Of a stretch of 64,000 bases of DNA, positions 1 to 11,934 are shown piece after piece (position 1 is the stretch's first letter; each line of letters begins with the position of its first letter). The translations under genes and the position numbers were made by a program. Source of the stretch: Micropterix aruncella (Eukaryota; Arthropoda; Insecta; Lepidoptera; Micropterigidae); assembly GCA_944548615.1 (NCBI GenBank), contig OX155972.1, positions 12,106,273 through 12,170,272 on the forward strand, in the 5' to 3' direction. The notes beneath the pieces were generated by a model. That model did not search any database, was not told where the DNA came from, and worked only from the letters and a program-made list of their open reading frames with translations.

Positions 1-58
1 GCTGATGCAACTCAGAATTCTTGATAAGCCGAATTGCGCTTTGGTTGTCGATGTAGAG
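1..58 (-). pseudogene. Copia RNase H fragment, distal half
   Basis: On the minus strand this stretch encodes the copia RNase H motif YIDNQSAIRLIKN, which follows the block encoded at 13968-14186. The two halves are separated by the large Gypsy element at 59-13932. The last four bases (AGAG, 55-58) are repeated at 13933-13936 as the target duplication. The fragment continues beyond the left edge of the window, so its 3' end and LTR cannot be judged. Confidence 0.8.
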
Positions 59-2035
59 TGTCATGAGACCCGAATAATTTTTAATATATCAGTTAATTTT
101 ATAGATTACAATATTATTATTTTACCAATATACTTCCGGACGATATGGAGAGATTTGTTTATATAGTGGGCGCCAGCCCGGAAGGAGAAGAAGATTTATT
201 TCGGATCTATGAACAAGTGCCAGAGTCCTTCCACCGTTTAGAATTCTTCTGGGGCAGGGGTACGTAGGCTGCGTCGGGATTTGCGTCGGTTCGCTCAGTC
301 CATCTCAGGCACGGGGGTATTTAGAATCCCTTAGTGACCCAGTCTACGGTAAGATGACCATCCCTATGGGATGAACGGCCTTTTATGGATATTGAATTGC
401 TAAATTATTTGAACCATTTCCCTTACTAAATAATATATTATTATTCTCGTTCGAACGCCCTCTAGCGGTGGCGCGGCGAGTTACTTAGCAAAAATTGATA
501 TCATTTTGCTCAACCTGCATTGTGCTACTAATGCCCGCGTTTCGCCGCTAGATGGCGCGGACGCGACGGCGGATTCGGTTAATTTAAATTAAATCTTGCT
601 GGAATATGCGCAAAATCAACTTGTAACATAAATAAGTGTGCTTTATTTTCCTTGATAAAGAGTTCTGAATTTAATGAATTTCCCCAAATAATAATGGAAA
701 CTGATTTTAATATTATATAAATGTATCTCAACCAATCCTTTCCTTTTATGGTTTTTTTTATTCTATTTTATTTATATGAAAAAATGAAAATGAAATATAT
801 GATATATGACGATATTAAAAATGAAATTATTCTGATATTGAGATGATTATGAGTAAAATAAAAGATACTTTTTCGACCCAAATTTACTATTTATTTTTCT
901 ATAACCTGTTGCGAAGACATTTCCCGAAACTATATGTGTGATATTGAATATTTATATTATTTATGAAACTTAATTTTAATACGTCGATCGTCGAAGGCCT
1001 TGCGAGATTTTTACGAGCGTACGTTACAATTATTACATTTTACCCGTGTTTCGATGAGCATTATTCGTAACTGGTTTTTCCTATTTTTTGCCCTACAATG
1101 ATTTGGCAATTTTAGTGTCGGGTACGCTGCACTTTCAACTATCGTAAACGACGGTAGTCTTTTGCTCTATCATTTTCCCTGATATTTAAATTTGGAAATA
1201 TTACGTATTCCCTGACGATGACTTGCATTTATATTTATCTATAATTTGGTATTTTACTTCATAAGCTATTTTACTAATTTATCTGATTTTTAATTGCCTC
1301 GGGAAGAACTCAATGCCACTCTGATTTCGCCACGTTTTAATCCCAAGATTGTCTAACGTGGATTTTAATTATATTTATGTATTTTTTACAGCCTACATTT
1401 TAAGTAGAGATCGCCGAAATGATTTTAGATTTATTGGCGGTGTCTATCGTTGATCCTATATTAGAAACTACGGATTCCTATATTCAGAAAAACGGGTTAG
1501 CACGTATATGTCGTGCAAGACGGGTCTGAAGGACTAAAAGTATTGCACGATTGTGGTATTGCAAGTTAGAATAAAAGAAATTGAATTTTACTTTAAAAAA
1601 ACCGAAAATGAGAATATAATCTACTTGCCCCAAATAGGATGTGGAGATCACGCTGGAATGCTTTGCCTGCGCCGCACTTGATTCTAGTTATAATTTCTAA
1701 AGATGACTTTGACTTTTATATTTTATTCGTAGATGTAGGTAGGCCACTTCGAAGTCGTGAAATGAGCTCCGGCGGCCGGTAATCGCCGCGAGGCAAAAAC
1801 CGACCGCCGCGCTGAAACGACGACCTTCCCCAGGCGAGTCTTCCGGCCAAAAAAAAAACTACTCTCACTAGCGATTCTCTACACCCGTGTTCCATCTAAT
1901 CGCTAGTGATGCCTATTGTGCGATAAAATTCGCTTGTATCCTATATTATTGTTATTTTATTTTTGTTAACTAATTTTGGCAATAATTGTTTATTATATTG
2001 TTTGTTAAACCCGTAATGGTTTTATGACCATTACA
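59..2035 (-). repeat. Gypsy LTR (3' LTR in element sense)
   Basis: This 1977-bp repeat reads the same as 11956-13932 wherever I compared them. It starts TGTCATGAGACC and ends CCATTACA on the + strand. A perfect hairpin lies at the very end (arms 2013-2020 and 2027-2034). A 12-bp inverted repeat lies at 1865-1876 and 1898-1909. No clear polypurine tract adjoins it on the internal side (2036 onward), which is unusual. Confidence 0.93.
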
Positions 2036-5000
2036 TGCCGGAAAAGATGTTCAGTCTTCGCCCACGAAGACCTCAAACACCAAAGACTAAACGAACTACT
2101 ATAAGAATCTACCACCTAAAGCGTAGCCATCGCTACGGTTCTTTAGTTGCCGTGCTACGCTTGCTACGACATAAAAATTTCTAAAAGTTTTATTATATTT
2201 TGTCTTGACAGTTTAAAGTACATTATTCTTAAGAGATAACCCCTGCTTCTAGCCTCCTATTATTTAAAGAAATTATATTTTATAATAAATTTTCCGAAGT
2301 TGGAAATTTTTGAGGTTTTCCGATTTTCTACTAAGTTATTAAAAGAAAGCTATTTATCCAAGTTAGAAAAAATGCTCTGCGAAACACGTCCTTTATAACC
2401 TTACATTTTACAATTTTGATACAGTGAATACAGTGGCCTGTGTCGTCTATTCCGCTCCGTCCAGGGTCTTGTCATTGTCTGCCGTTTTGCCGTATTTCCT
2501 TTTATGTATTTTTCCTTCATTTGTGTTCGTATTTGCCCATATGATGCTCAATTGTCGTCTTTGCCTCGTTACGTCCGGAACTCGTCACCTTGGTAAGAGA
2601 TGTAGAGAAGAAAGTCATATTAGTAGAGGTTCGCTCCCAAAGCTTTTTGCTTCGGAGCTTGAACACGAAAATGTCAATTTATACATGTAAATCTGGACAC
2701 ATCATCAGATGCTTTTATAAAGTCTATCGAAGTGTAGATGTACTGTTTCAAAAAAATGCTTAAAATTTTGTCCAATTTCTAACTTCTTTATCCCGTTTTT
2801 CCCATTTTTGCCCCTCACTGCACAAATGCACTTTTTTAAAAGTTGCTACACTGAATTGAAGATCAATGCACTGTCGATTGGTATATTAGTCTCTATCTAA
2901 ACAATGCAGTCCGCATTTTCTCTCACAATCTTGGGGGAATTGTCTCGTTCACGCGCTTGTCCGTTTTGCTTTACTGGTCGGTCCACGATACCGTCCCTGG
3001 TAATACTGCAGGTCGCATGTTGCCGGTGCTGACGTCATAGGTAGTTTCGTCTATTTACGTGCCTCCTGGCCTTCCTGTTGCGGTGAAAAAGGAAATAGTT
3101 CGACTTTTTACCTTAGGTTTCTGCGTGGTCTGGAGTCGGATAAGCGTGATTGGATCTTATTTACTTCGGTCGATCCTCGGTATCTTCCTTTGCTATTTGT
3201 GTGGGTGTGCTGCGCTTTCGAGGAGTCGTGAGCCATTGCTGCTGATCTCTGTCGTCTGCGTCGTGGCTCTTCCAGCTGCCATATAGCGTTTCCATTTTGT
3301 CCTTTTATTATCGGCGTCCTCTTTCTCGTCGCTCTGTCTCTTTCTGGAATGTATAATTTTCTTTGCTGCATCATATGGTCTCTTATTTTTTTACTAGGGT
3401 TACGGTTGGCTGGCAATTCATTAGGAAGGGTTTGACAGGAAGGGCATATTCTCGTATACAACTTTATTTTTATTTCGAAAAATTTGACGGAACAAAAGAG
3501 ACGTGCTTCTGCGTTTTCTTTACAAATTACAGAAATTTTTAAACTACTACATCTATTCTTACTATTTAATAAAAAAACATTTTTATGATACTTTTTTTTT
3601 TAAACAAAAATTCTCCCACATTGCTTTTCAAATAAGCTTCCAGTAACTAAATTTAAGACTATATTTTATTAGGTGTTCGTATGGATACACCTTCCGATTT
3701 TTCAGATTTTCTTCTTCAAACAAGTGTTGAGGTTTTTCGTATTTTAATATTTAAGTAAAAAGAAAAATAAACATTTTGATAACGCTCCACTTCTTGTGAG
3801 AGCTTATCTTAACTACTACAAAATCAAATGTTACAAAGTAAATTATGTCTCAACGTCGATCTTTATTTATATGTGTGGCTGGCTTAATAAATTATGGGCA
3901 GATTTCTAGCGTGATATCTTTTTAAGAGTATGGAAAAATTGAAGAGTGTATATTTATATGAAATTTATGTGTTGTGAGACGTGGACAGTATCTCGCACAT
4001 TTATATTTAATTTATTAAAAAAAATCATTTATATAATTTACACCAAGTATTTTTGTTAAAGGTATGTCATGGTGAGGGTTCCAATGACATTGATAATTTT
4101 TCATATAATAGATTATTCACCGTCACAGTGGTATTGGTCTCCCCGAGTGAAATATAAGATATGTATATATATATGTGAAATTTCCCTTTTAAAATATTTA
4201 TAAGTTTTTTTTGTATAGAAATGAACTATATATTGGTGACCAGTCTCTGTTGAAACAATAGTAGACGTCGATCCACATAATTTTAATTCATGCGGAAGCG
4301 TGGACACTATAGTCTTTAATTTAATAGAAAAATATGGGAAATCTTTAGATTTTTTAAAAAATTTTTATGATACTATATATGGTGACTGTTCTGCGATCTA
4401 AAGCGCATATTAACTACGTAATTTACTCTAGTAGTAGTAAGTTAATAGTAAATCTTATATACCTTGTTCGGCAAGAATTTATTTAACTTATCAGGTTTTT
4501 AAGCCTTCCGAATTTAATGTTTGTGTTGAACATATATTTTACTGAGATGTTATTATTGTTGTCTTGAGTGTGAATGATAAAATTTTCAATATTTAGCTTA
4601 AGTTTTTCTCTTTCATGGTGCATCCATTCTATTTGCTTACGTCTACACTCAACACCTTCCTGACATACAACCTTTCATACTAAAACTGACTGCCTTGTAG
4701 TTACTCTTTTTATCAATTCTTGACAGTACAAAATGATTCTTCTCTACAGTATTGTACACTTTATCAGAAATTACGTGTTCAGCTAAGATTAATTCGCTAC
4801 TGACTATAAGCGTTTATGGACAAACTAATTTTGAGCAGCGTTTCAGCGGGACATAACGGAAAATCTATAAGTCTTTTTTGAAGAAAAAAAAACAATAAAA
4901 ACAATTCATGGTATGGAAAAATATTCCATGTCCTGATAAATTCAGGATCGGATGAGATCTTTCTGTAGCTATTTGTTGTAATATACAATGGTTTTTTTTT

Positions 5001-5961
5001 TATCGTGAGCATTCTAGTCGCTAATTAGAAATGTCAGCAGTTTTTGCCATGTAATTACATAATAGTAGAAATAAATAATAATAGTAGAGTTTATTCATAA
5101 ATGAATTTAGGACTTGTCCGTGAACAATTTTAATTTGAACGCGAACGGCTTAACGTCCGGTATACTCTATTTAAAATATAATAATATAAAATAATTTGTA
5201 TCTTTCAGAGCTGATCGAAGTAAATTTTAATTCTACATGTCAGGTGATGTTTACAATAGACGGGTATAAAGCACCCAGGTGTTTTTACTCCATGAGCAGG
5301 GTTAGGTCACCGAACCCTTCAGATTTTGCTTATATGCAAATATATAGTATAAAATGATAGGTATAGAAGTATCTCAATCCTTAGACTTATCCGCATGGCT
5401 CCTTTTTACTGTATTATATGTTAAATATATACATATATATGATATTTTACATAAATATATTTTTACGCGAAACTTGGTACTATTCTTTCTCCTGACTTTT
5501 TCCAGACAATCCGGGTTCTTAGCCGGATAAGATGTTAAGAAAAAAAATTTTTTTTTTTTTTTAATAAAAAAAAATTTTTTTTGATGATGTTATCTAGTGT
5601 ATGTGAAATTATATATATATTTATTTTACTAAAGGAAAATTTAGGGTTGTATGTGTTTTATTTTTTTTATGCTACGCCCAAATGTATCTGTTATGTTATT
5701 CTTTACTTGTGTTTTATTATTTCTGGCCATGAATATTTGTATCGAATACTTATATACATTATCTGTTACATTTGTTTACTTAATACTTTGTATATTTGCT
5801 CTGTTTTTATATTTTTACTTTCTACTTTTTACTTGCAATTATCTCATGGTGTACCCAATATAGTCGTTGCTTTTTGTGATTTTGCATATTCCGGATTACA
5901 TGTGGATATTATGCGAATGTTATTTGCAATGTGAAATGTTCTGCGTATTTTTTGTGTGACC
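2036..5961 (-). other. 3' internal region of the large Gypsy element, no env recognised
   Basis: These 3.9 kb lie between the pol stop and the 3' LTR. They are AT-rich with only short open frames. The longest minus-strand one (3108-3461, 117 aa) is rich in Arg and Lys and has no signal peptide or membrane segment. A + strand frame at 5581-5934 is hydrophobic only because the DNA is T-rich. I see no envelope-like gene. A run of A then T at 5539-5580 can fold back on itself. Confidence 0.6.
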
Positions 5962-8900
5962 CTAATTTTTACACAGGTCTTTTATGTGGTACGTCCCACG
6001 ATTTTTGCCGTGTTCGTCAACCAATACATAGGCTATGGGGGACTTTTTCGCGATGATTTTGCATTTTGAATATCTGGGCGCTAGTTTGTTTGAGAAAAAC
6101 TCTGCTTTTCGCGATTGCATGTGATTTTTCGCCCATACGAAATCACCGACTGAGAATTCGACGTGCTTTCTCCTCAGGTTATATTTTGAGGCGTTATTTT
6201 TGAAAGCTTCCATGAGTCTTTCCCGCACGACGTCATATGCGTCCGCGAGCGTCTCGAGTCCTTTTGCGAATTCCTGTGGACTGTCTATTGCTATTTTGGA
6301 TTTTTCTTTTGGAATGAAACTAAACATTTTATGGTAGCGGCCATCAACCATTGGTTCACGAGCGTACATAAGGTATGATGGGGTAAAGCCTGTTGCCAGA
6401 TTTTGATGATTATTTAACGCGTTTTGGATTAAAGATAAATGTTTATCCCACGATCTTTGATCTTTTCCTGCTAGAATTGATAAACTCGTTTCTATAGTTT
6501 GATTATAACGTTCGACTGCGTTCGATTGAGGAGCATATACGCATCCATAGAATAATTTTGGGATTTTATATTTTTCCGTAAAATTTTTGAATGCTTTTGA
6601 CCTAAAATATGATGCGTTGTCTAACGTTATTACCGCAGGTGTTCCGTACGCCAGAAATACGTTATTTTCTAGGTGTTTGATAATATTGGCTGAGGTGGCT
6701 TTTCTTAACGGGAATAGCCAACAAAATTTTGTAAATAAATCGATCACAGAGAGTATATAGGTGAAGCCGCTCAGTGATCTTGGCATGGGTCCCACCAGAT
6801 CTATACTGATCGTATGCATTGGAGTGTTCACTGTTTTTGGAGTCACCATGAGCCCATGTGCAGGTCCTGTCTTTATCTTGTATGCTTTACAAGTATCGCA
6901 ATTTTTGACGTATGCCTTGACTTCCTTTTGCATTCCGGGCCAATAATAATATGTTTGTAACTTTCTCAGGGTTTTGAAAATGCCAAAATGTACAGCAAAT
7001 TCCCCTTCATGGATGTCTTTTATCGCCGATTTTCTGTCAGCATATTTGAGTACCAGTCTCCACGCCTTTCGGAGGTTCTCACCTTTTTTGGGGGGAAAGT
7101 ATTTGTATAGTTTTTCCTCCTCAATTTTGTATTCCGTGGCTGTATAAGGTTCTTTTTCTACGGTTTTGTACATCCGATCGTACCAATCATCTTTCGTGAC
7201 TTTCGTGGACATTTCCATGCATGGGATTCTTGACAGTGCGTCCGCTACCACGTTCAGACTGCCTTTTTTATGCACGATTTCCATGTCGAATTGCGAAAGC
7301 AGGGTGCTCCATCTCGCCAGACGACCTGTGGGGTTGGTGAGATTTGTCAGCCACCTTAAGCTGCTGTGATCAGTTATTACTTTGAACCTGGAACCTTCTA
7401 CATATGTCCTGTAATGAAGGACTGCTCTCAAAACTGCCAGGAGCTCTTTCTCTGTAACTGAAAAGTTGCTCTCTGCTTTGCTCAGTGTGCGCGAAAAGTA
7501 TGAAATTGGCAAGTCCATTTCCTCTTCTTCCGAATATTGGGTGAGTGCTGCGCCTACGGCTATGTCACTTGCATCGCAACTTATGGTAAATTTCTTGGTG
7601 AAATCCGGACATCTTAGTATGGGGGCCGATATTAGCGCTTCCTTGAGTGTGTTGAAAGATTTTTCTGCCTCTTCGTTCCATTCGAAATTTACTTTGACGC
7701 CTTTCTTTCCTCCTGTGAGCTTGCATAAAGGTGCTGCTATTTTTGAGTATTCTTTTACGAAGCGTCGGTAGTAGCCGCAGAGACCGAGGAAGCTTCTTAC
7801 ACGTTTCACGCTATTTGGTCTTGGGAAATCTCTTACACATTCAATTTTTCCAGGGTCCGTTCTCAGACCTTGCCCGTCTACTACATATCCGAGGTATATA
7901 AGTTCTGGCCTACAAAATTCGCATTTTTTGAGATTTATAGTTAAGCCGGCCTCTTTCAGGTTGTCTCTGACTCTTACTAATGTGTCGATATGTTCGTCAT
8001 ATGTGGCGGAGGCTATTATTAGGTCGTCTGCATACGCGAATACTTTGCTGTCGTATTCCGGTCCGAAAATTCGGTCCATTAACGCTGCGAGATCTGATGA
8101 CGAGTTGCATGTACCAAAGGGCATGCGTACAAATGCGTACATGCCTTTTCCGGGCACGGCGAAGGCGGTTTTCTGAATTGACGATTTTTCCATGGGAATT
8201 TGCCAGAAGGCTTTTGACAGGTCAATCGATGTTAGGTATTTTGAATTTCCAAGATTATCGAGGATTCGTTGGGCCGATGCCATGGGGTAATGGTTTTTTA
8301 TTGTGACCTCATTTAACTTTCTGGAGTCTAGACATACTCTGGGCGTTCCGTCCTTTTTATTGACGACCAATATTGGGCTGCACCACGGCGATTTGATTGG
8401 CGTAATTACCCCTAATTTAAGCATTTCGTCTATTTCCTTTTTTACTAACTTGTCCTTTTCCGGCGCTAGGAGGTATGGTTTTTGTCTGATCGGGTCTCCG
8501 GTGGTTACGATTTTGTGTTCGATCAAGTGAGTCCTTCCCAGCCCCACCTTTTCAAAGGAGATATCTTCGTATAATTTTTTGACTTCTTCTAGGCGTCGTA
8601 ATTGATGTGGCGTCAAATCATCTACGTTGATTATCTGTCGTCCTATTGTATGACTTAGTTCCGCGAGCTGTATGTCCTTTTCCTCGTTGACGGAAATTTT
8701 CACGCCGAATCGGCTGATGAATTCGATTCCCAAGATGATGTCCTTTTTTATTGTTGGGCAGATGATGAAGTTTATGTTCTCTCTTCTTCCCTTGTATACT
8801 ACTGGCAGTGTTACTGAGCCGAGTATCCGTTGTCCAGCTCCATCCGCCGTTGTTATGCGGTTTTCCGGGTGCATAGCCTTTTTTTTGATTGACGTGAAAC

Positions 8901-9042
8901 GGCTGTGTGTTTGTCCTCCAAGTATACATATCGCGCAGCCCGTGTCCACCAATCCTTTGTACGTTTTTCCGAGGATGGAAATATTTGCATGTGGGCGCAC
9001 GTCGTAATCTTGTGTTTTTGTTGACAAAGTAAAGTTTTCCAC
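5962..9042 (-). CDS. pol: Gypsy Pol: protease, RT, RNase H, integrase
   Basis: The frame encodes about 1026 aa from the first in-frame GTG, but it is probably made as a Gag-Pol fusion by a -1 frameshift. The aspartic protease motif LVDTG is at residues 31-35. RT spans about 190-430, with catalytic YADD at 337-340 and the block MPFGTCNSS before it. RNase H shows D490, E532, D558 and the DALSR block near 601. The integrase has a zinc-binding H678, H685, C715, C718 and catalytic D748, D808 and E844, giving a 35-residue D-E spacing. No chromodomain is visible. All catalytic residues are present and the frame is uninterrupted, so it looks functional. The order places it in Ty3/Gypsy; the clade is not settled. 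Confidence 0.95.
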   Translation of the reverse strand: MENFTLSTKTQDYDVRPHANISILGKTYKGLVDTGCAICILGGQTHSRFTSIKKKAMHPENRITTADGAGQRILGSVTLPVVYKGRRENINFIICPTIKKDIILGIEFISRFGVKISVNEEKDIQLAELSHTIGRQIINVDDLTPHQLRRLEEVKKLYEDISFEKVGLGRTHLIEHKIVTTGDPIRQKPYLLAPEKDKLVKKEIDEMLKLGVITPIKSPWCSPILVVNKKDGTPRVCLDSRKLNEVTIKNHYPMASAQRILDNLGNSKYLTSIDLSKAFWQIPMEKSSIQKTAFAVPGKGMYAFVRMPFGTCNSSSDLAALMDRIFGPEYDSKVFAYADDLIIASATYDEHIDTLVRVRDNLKEAGLTINLKKCEFCRPELIYLGYVVDGQGLRTDPGKIECVRDFPRPNSVKRVRSFLGLCGYYRRFVKEYSKIAAPLCKLTGGKKGVKVNFEWNEEAEKSFNTLKEALISAPILRCPDFTKKFTISCDASDIAVGAALTQYSEEEEMDLPISYFSRTLSKAESNFSVTEKELLAVLRAVLHYRTYVEGSRFKVITDHSSLRWLTNLTNPTGRLARWSTLLSQFDMEIVHKKGSLNVVADALSRIPCMEMSTKVTKDDWYDRMYKTVEKEPYTATEYKIEEEKLYKYFPPKKGENLRKAWRLVLKYADRKSAIKDIHEGEFAVHFGIFKTLRKLQTYYYWPGMQKEVKAYVKNCDTCKAYKIKTGPAHGLMVTPKTVNTPMHTISIDLVGPMPRSLSGFTYILSVIDLFTKFCWLFPLRKATSANIIKHLENNVFLAYGTPAVITLDNASYFRSKAFKNFTEKYKIPKLFYGCVYAPQSNAVERYNQTIETSLSILAGKDQRSWDKHLSLIQNALNNHQNLATGFTPSYLMYAREPMVDGRYHKMFSFIPKEKSKIAIDSPQEFAKGLETLADAYDVVRERLMEAFKNNASKYNLRRKHVEFSVGDFVWAKNHMQSRKAEFFSNKLAPRYSKCKIIAKKSPIAYVLVDEHGKNRGTYHIKDLCKN

Positions 9043-9090
9043 GGTAGCGGCTCTGTCTAACTCCGGTTCCCGTGGCCAAACGCGTTTTTT
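9039..9090 (-). promoter_or_regulatory. -1 ribosomal frameshift signal between gag and pol
   Basis: On the minus strand the heptamer A AAA AAC lies in the gag reading frame (9084-9090). It fits the X XXY YYZ rule. Eight bases later comes a stem CCACGG/CCGTGG (9070-9075 and 9039-9044) enclosing 25 nt that can pair further (CGG with CCG). Shifting back one base here gives an open frame straight into pol past the gag stop. The function is inferred from sequence and spacing. Confidence 0.8.
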
Positions 9091-10325
9091 GGCTGATTTT
9101 CATGTGGCGGTGGCGGAGGGTTGTTGCATCTAGTGCATGAATGGGTGTAGACGTTCTGCAGCTTGCATTTGAAGCAGATAGGTATCGGATAGCGTTGACA
9201 TTCTTTGTACGTGTGACCTTGTGTGTCGCATTTTCTGCAAAATTTCTGTTGCTGAGGGGGGTTTTGGTAGTGCCTCTCGTGGATTTGTGGTCGTTGTGTA
9301 GCGAACGATGGCTTAGCATACGTGGGCCTGTTGTGCTGCTGTGGCGGTGTCACATGACGTGGTCTGTAGTAGTTGCCTTGGGGAATTTCCGCTATCTTCA
9401 TCTGTTCGTTGTTGATGTATTCGTCGCTCTCCTCCATTGCTGCTATTTGGGCCTTACTGTGTATTTTTCCTGAGGGATTTTGGCGATGTTGGGTGGTGCT
9501 CGATGCTGTAGTTGTTGGCTCTAGCGCGTACTGCTCGAAGTTTTTGGCTACGTCCAATAAGTTTCCTATCCCTTCCAGTCTGGTGGTCCCTAGCAGTGTG
9601 TGGTATAGCGGTAGCACGTTCAATTTTATAATCTCCAGAATAGTGCTGTCTCTCAATTTCGGCGACAATCTGCTGTTGATGCTGTCAATTCGGGTGACGA
9701 AATCGTTCATCGTTTCTCCAATGTTTTGTTTCGTGGTCCGCATTTTATTTTCCAGACGTGTTTGGTAATTCAATTGCTCATATTTGTTTATCAGCGCGTT
9801 CTTCAGAATTTTCCAGGATGTTGCGTGATGTCTTATGCTTCTGAACCAGAAGAGTGATGATCCTTCGAGAAGGTCGGAGAATCCCTGTATTAGTTCCTTT
9901 TCCGAAACTCCCCTTGATTGAACTTTGTCCTCTATCGCGTCGATGAAGTCCAAGACAGGTGTGCTGCCATCAAACTTCAAATTCCATTTGTATAAGCTGG
10001 GTGTAATCTTGTGCTTTCCACTGTTCGAGGTTTGGAAGATTCCCGATTCCGCTGCTGCATCTGGCGTTTTGTTGCTGTTTTTCCTGGTATATAAATCCTC
10101 ATCTTCGCTGTTTATTTCCGAAGTGGCGTAGATCCTCGAATTATTCGTTTTTTCGTAGTGAATTGATTCTTCCAGTCTTGAGATATTACCATGAGTTGGA
10201 TTTTCAAAGTCTTGTTTTCCCCGTTGTTCCGAAATTTTGTTTTTCATATTGGTTTCCTCGCGTATATTTTCCGGTGACTGTTGACGTCGTGATCTAGCTG
10301 CCGTTTTTGTTTTCCTGGGTGCCAT
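9057..10325 (-). CDS. gag: Gypsy Gag
   Basis: The likely start is the ATG at 10325 (MAPRKTK). The frame is open 13 codons further upstream to a GTG at 10364, but that part contains a GGTAAGT sequence and looks like leader. The product is about 422 aa: a basic N-terminus, a capsid-like region roughly at residues 110-270 with WKILKNALINKYEQ, and a Pro/Gln-rich linker. A CCHC zinc knuckle, CRKCDTQGHTYKEC, follows. A second cysteine cluster, CFKCKLQNVYTHSC, has Val where the His should be. The frame ends at 9057, 27 nt after a slippery heptamer that shifts ribosomes into pol. Confidence 0.9.
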   Translation of the reverse strand: MAPRKTKTAARSRRQQSPENIREETNMKNKISEQRGKQDFENPTHGNISRLEESIHYEKTNNSRIYATSEINSEDEDLYTRKNSNKTPDAAAESGIFQTSNSGKHKITPSLYKWNLKFDGSTPVLDFIDAIEDKVQSRGVSEKELIQGFSDLLEGSSLFWFRSIRHHATSWKILKNALINKYEQLNYQTRLENKMRTTKQNIGETMNDFVTRIDSINSRLSPKLRDSTILEIIKLNVLPLYHTLLGTTRLEGIGNLLDVAKNFEQYALEPTTTASSTTQHRQNPSGKIHSKAQIAAMEESDEYINNEQMKIAEIPQGNYYRPRHVTPPQQHNRPTYAKPSFATQRPQIHERHYQNPPQQQKFCRKCDTQGHTYKECQRYPIPICFKCKLQNVYTHSCTRCNNPPPPPHENQPKNAFGHGNRS

Positions 10326-11934
10326 TTTGCGATTGCTTCCCGATATGCTCAATGTGTCAACCACTTACCAAATTTATGTGTGTAAGTGTTTTGAGAAGAA
10401 AAAAAATTAAATTCAAATCTTGTTATAGTTGAACAGTGTGAAGTCGTGTGTTAGATACAATTTAAAAATTTCAAGTGTGTAAGGTGAATGCTGAAAATTA
10501 TTAGTACATATATAAGTGTTAAAGCTAGAAGATGGTTCACATGAAAGAAATACAAATTAAAGAGAAAAAAAAACAAAATTAAAATTTATTAAAGAGAAAA
10601 AAAATTTTTTTTTTTTGAACCACCCTGTATATCAGGGTATATTTCTAAGTGTTGATTCTAAGTTATTATACGTTATTTAAATTTGCATGAGGTTAAGTAA
10701 GTTTTAAATTTTACTGCGTGTATTATTTTTTTGACACCCTGTATTCGTGTGCACCTCTAAGTGTAGTTCCTTGTTACCATAATTTAATATTATTATTCTT
10801 CAAAATTAGTTTGTTTCGTTTTTCCTAAAGTTTATTCCTTTCTTTACGTTTTTGTTTGCAGTGTTTTGTTTCTCATTCATTTACTTATTTTGTCACTATC
10901 AGATATATTAGATTTTCTGTAATCGTAATTTTCCTAAGTGCCTAAAGCCCATGTATTGTTCGACGCACACAGTAGTGTTCGTACGTATTTCTAGTTTTCA
11001 CATTTGTTAGAGTTCCTTATGGTTCACTTGCGACGCTAGGTATTCCATGTCAATGTATAAGTGCTTGCAATTTTATATAAGAACAGAGAAATCTTTGCTA
11101 TTATTATAGTTGACGCAATGTTTATCTTTCGTTTATAAAAGCTAAAACTGAATCATTTATTAGAGATGTTATATGAAAATTGTATTTATAAATATTTTAA
11201 GAAAATTTTATTAAAATTTTAAAGTGTTGTAAGGGCGTGCCGGTGTGTAAACGTGTACGTGTGTGTTGTGTTTTTTTTTTATATTTTAAAAAAAATTAAT
11301 TAGTACCAAGTTCGTTGCCTGTATAAAAATAATAATAAATATTTAATAATAGTTTCGCAACAGTAATATATTAATATTTTGAAAAGTTGCGATATATAAG
11401 AAAGAAAGGGTGGGAGGGCGGGAAATTTGTTGTAGTAAAAATAGTTGATATGTAAAAAAAATTAAAAAATAAATTGTATGTATTAGTTTGAAAAAAAATT
11501 TGTTTGACAGTTATGGAAAGAAAATTATGCACCGCGTTGGGCCCAATTTGTAGGCGACCAGCGTGATCGCTTTAAAATTTTGAAAAAAAAATTGTTTGTA
11601 AAAAAAATTGTTTCTAAAGTTTGAAAACAAAAAAGAGCCCCACGAGCAGGCGTCAATTTGTCAGACGACTGTCGTGGTCACTTCAAAACAAAAGGTAAGA
11701 GTTATTTTGAAAAAATTGTTTGTAAAAAAAAATTTGATGGGACAATAAAATAAATTATTATGAAAAGATCTATAAGCCCCAAGTTGGAAGCCAATTTGTC
11801 ATGCGTCCAACTTGGTCATTTAGTCAAACAGAAGATAAAATTGTTTTGAAAAAGAATACTGTTTGGAATGTTTGAAAAAAAAAATTAGCCCCCGTTGGCT
11901 CGCCAATTTGTCAGAAAGTTTGAAAAGAAAAATA
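10326..11934 (-). other. Leader of the large Gypsy element
   Basis: This 1.6-kb untranslated region lies between the primer-binding site and gag. It is AT-rich with long A and T runs (for example 10569-10617). Two loosely similar stretches, beginning CCACCCTGTAT at 10620 and CACCCTGTATT near 10735, occur in it. The proximal part (about 11520-11934) is an array of hairpin modules described separately. Confidence 0.6.

Noticed and set aside
5581..5934. Hydrophobic + strand frame that looks like a membrane protein
   Set aside because: The hydrophobicity comes from T-rich DNA. It lies antisense in a retrotransposon and has no family match.
2036..5961. Possible env gene of the large Gypsy element
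   Set aside because: No frame on the minus strand has a signal peptide, furin-like site or membrane anchor. The longest is a 117-aa basic frame.
8618..9319. 233-aa minus-strand frame overlapping gag and pol
   Set aside because: It is the third frame of the gag/pol junction, and the real -1 frame leads into pol. No domain is visible in it.
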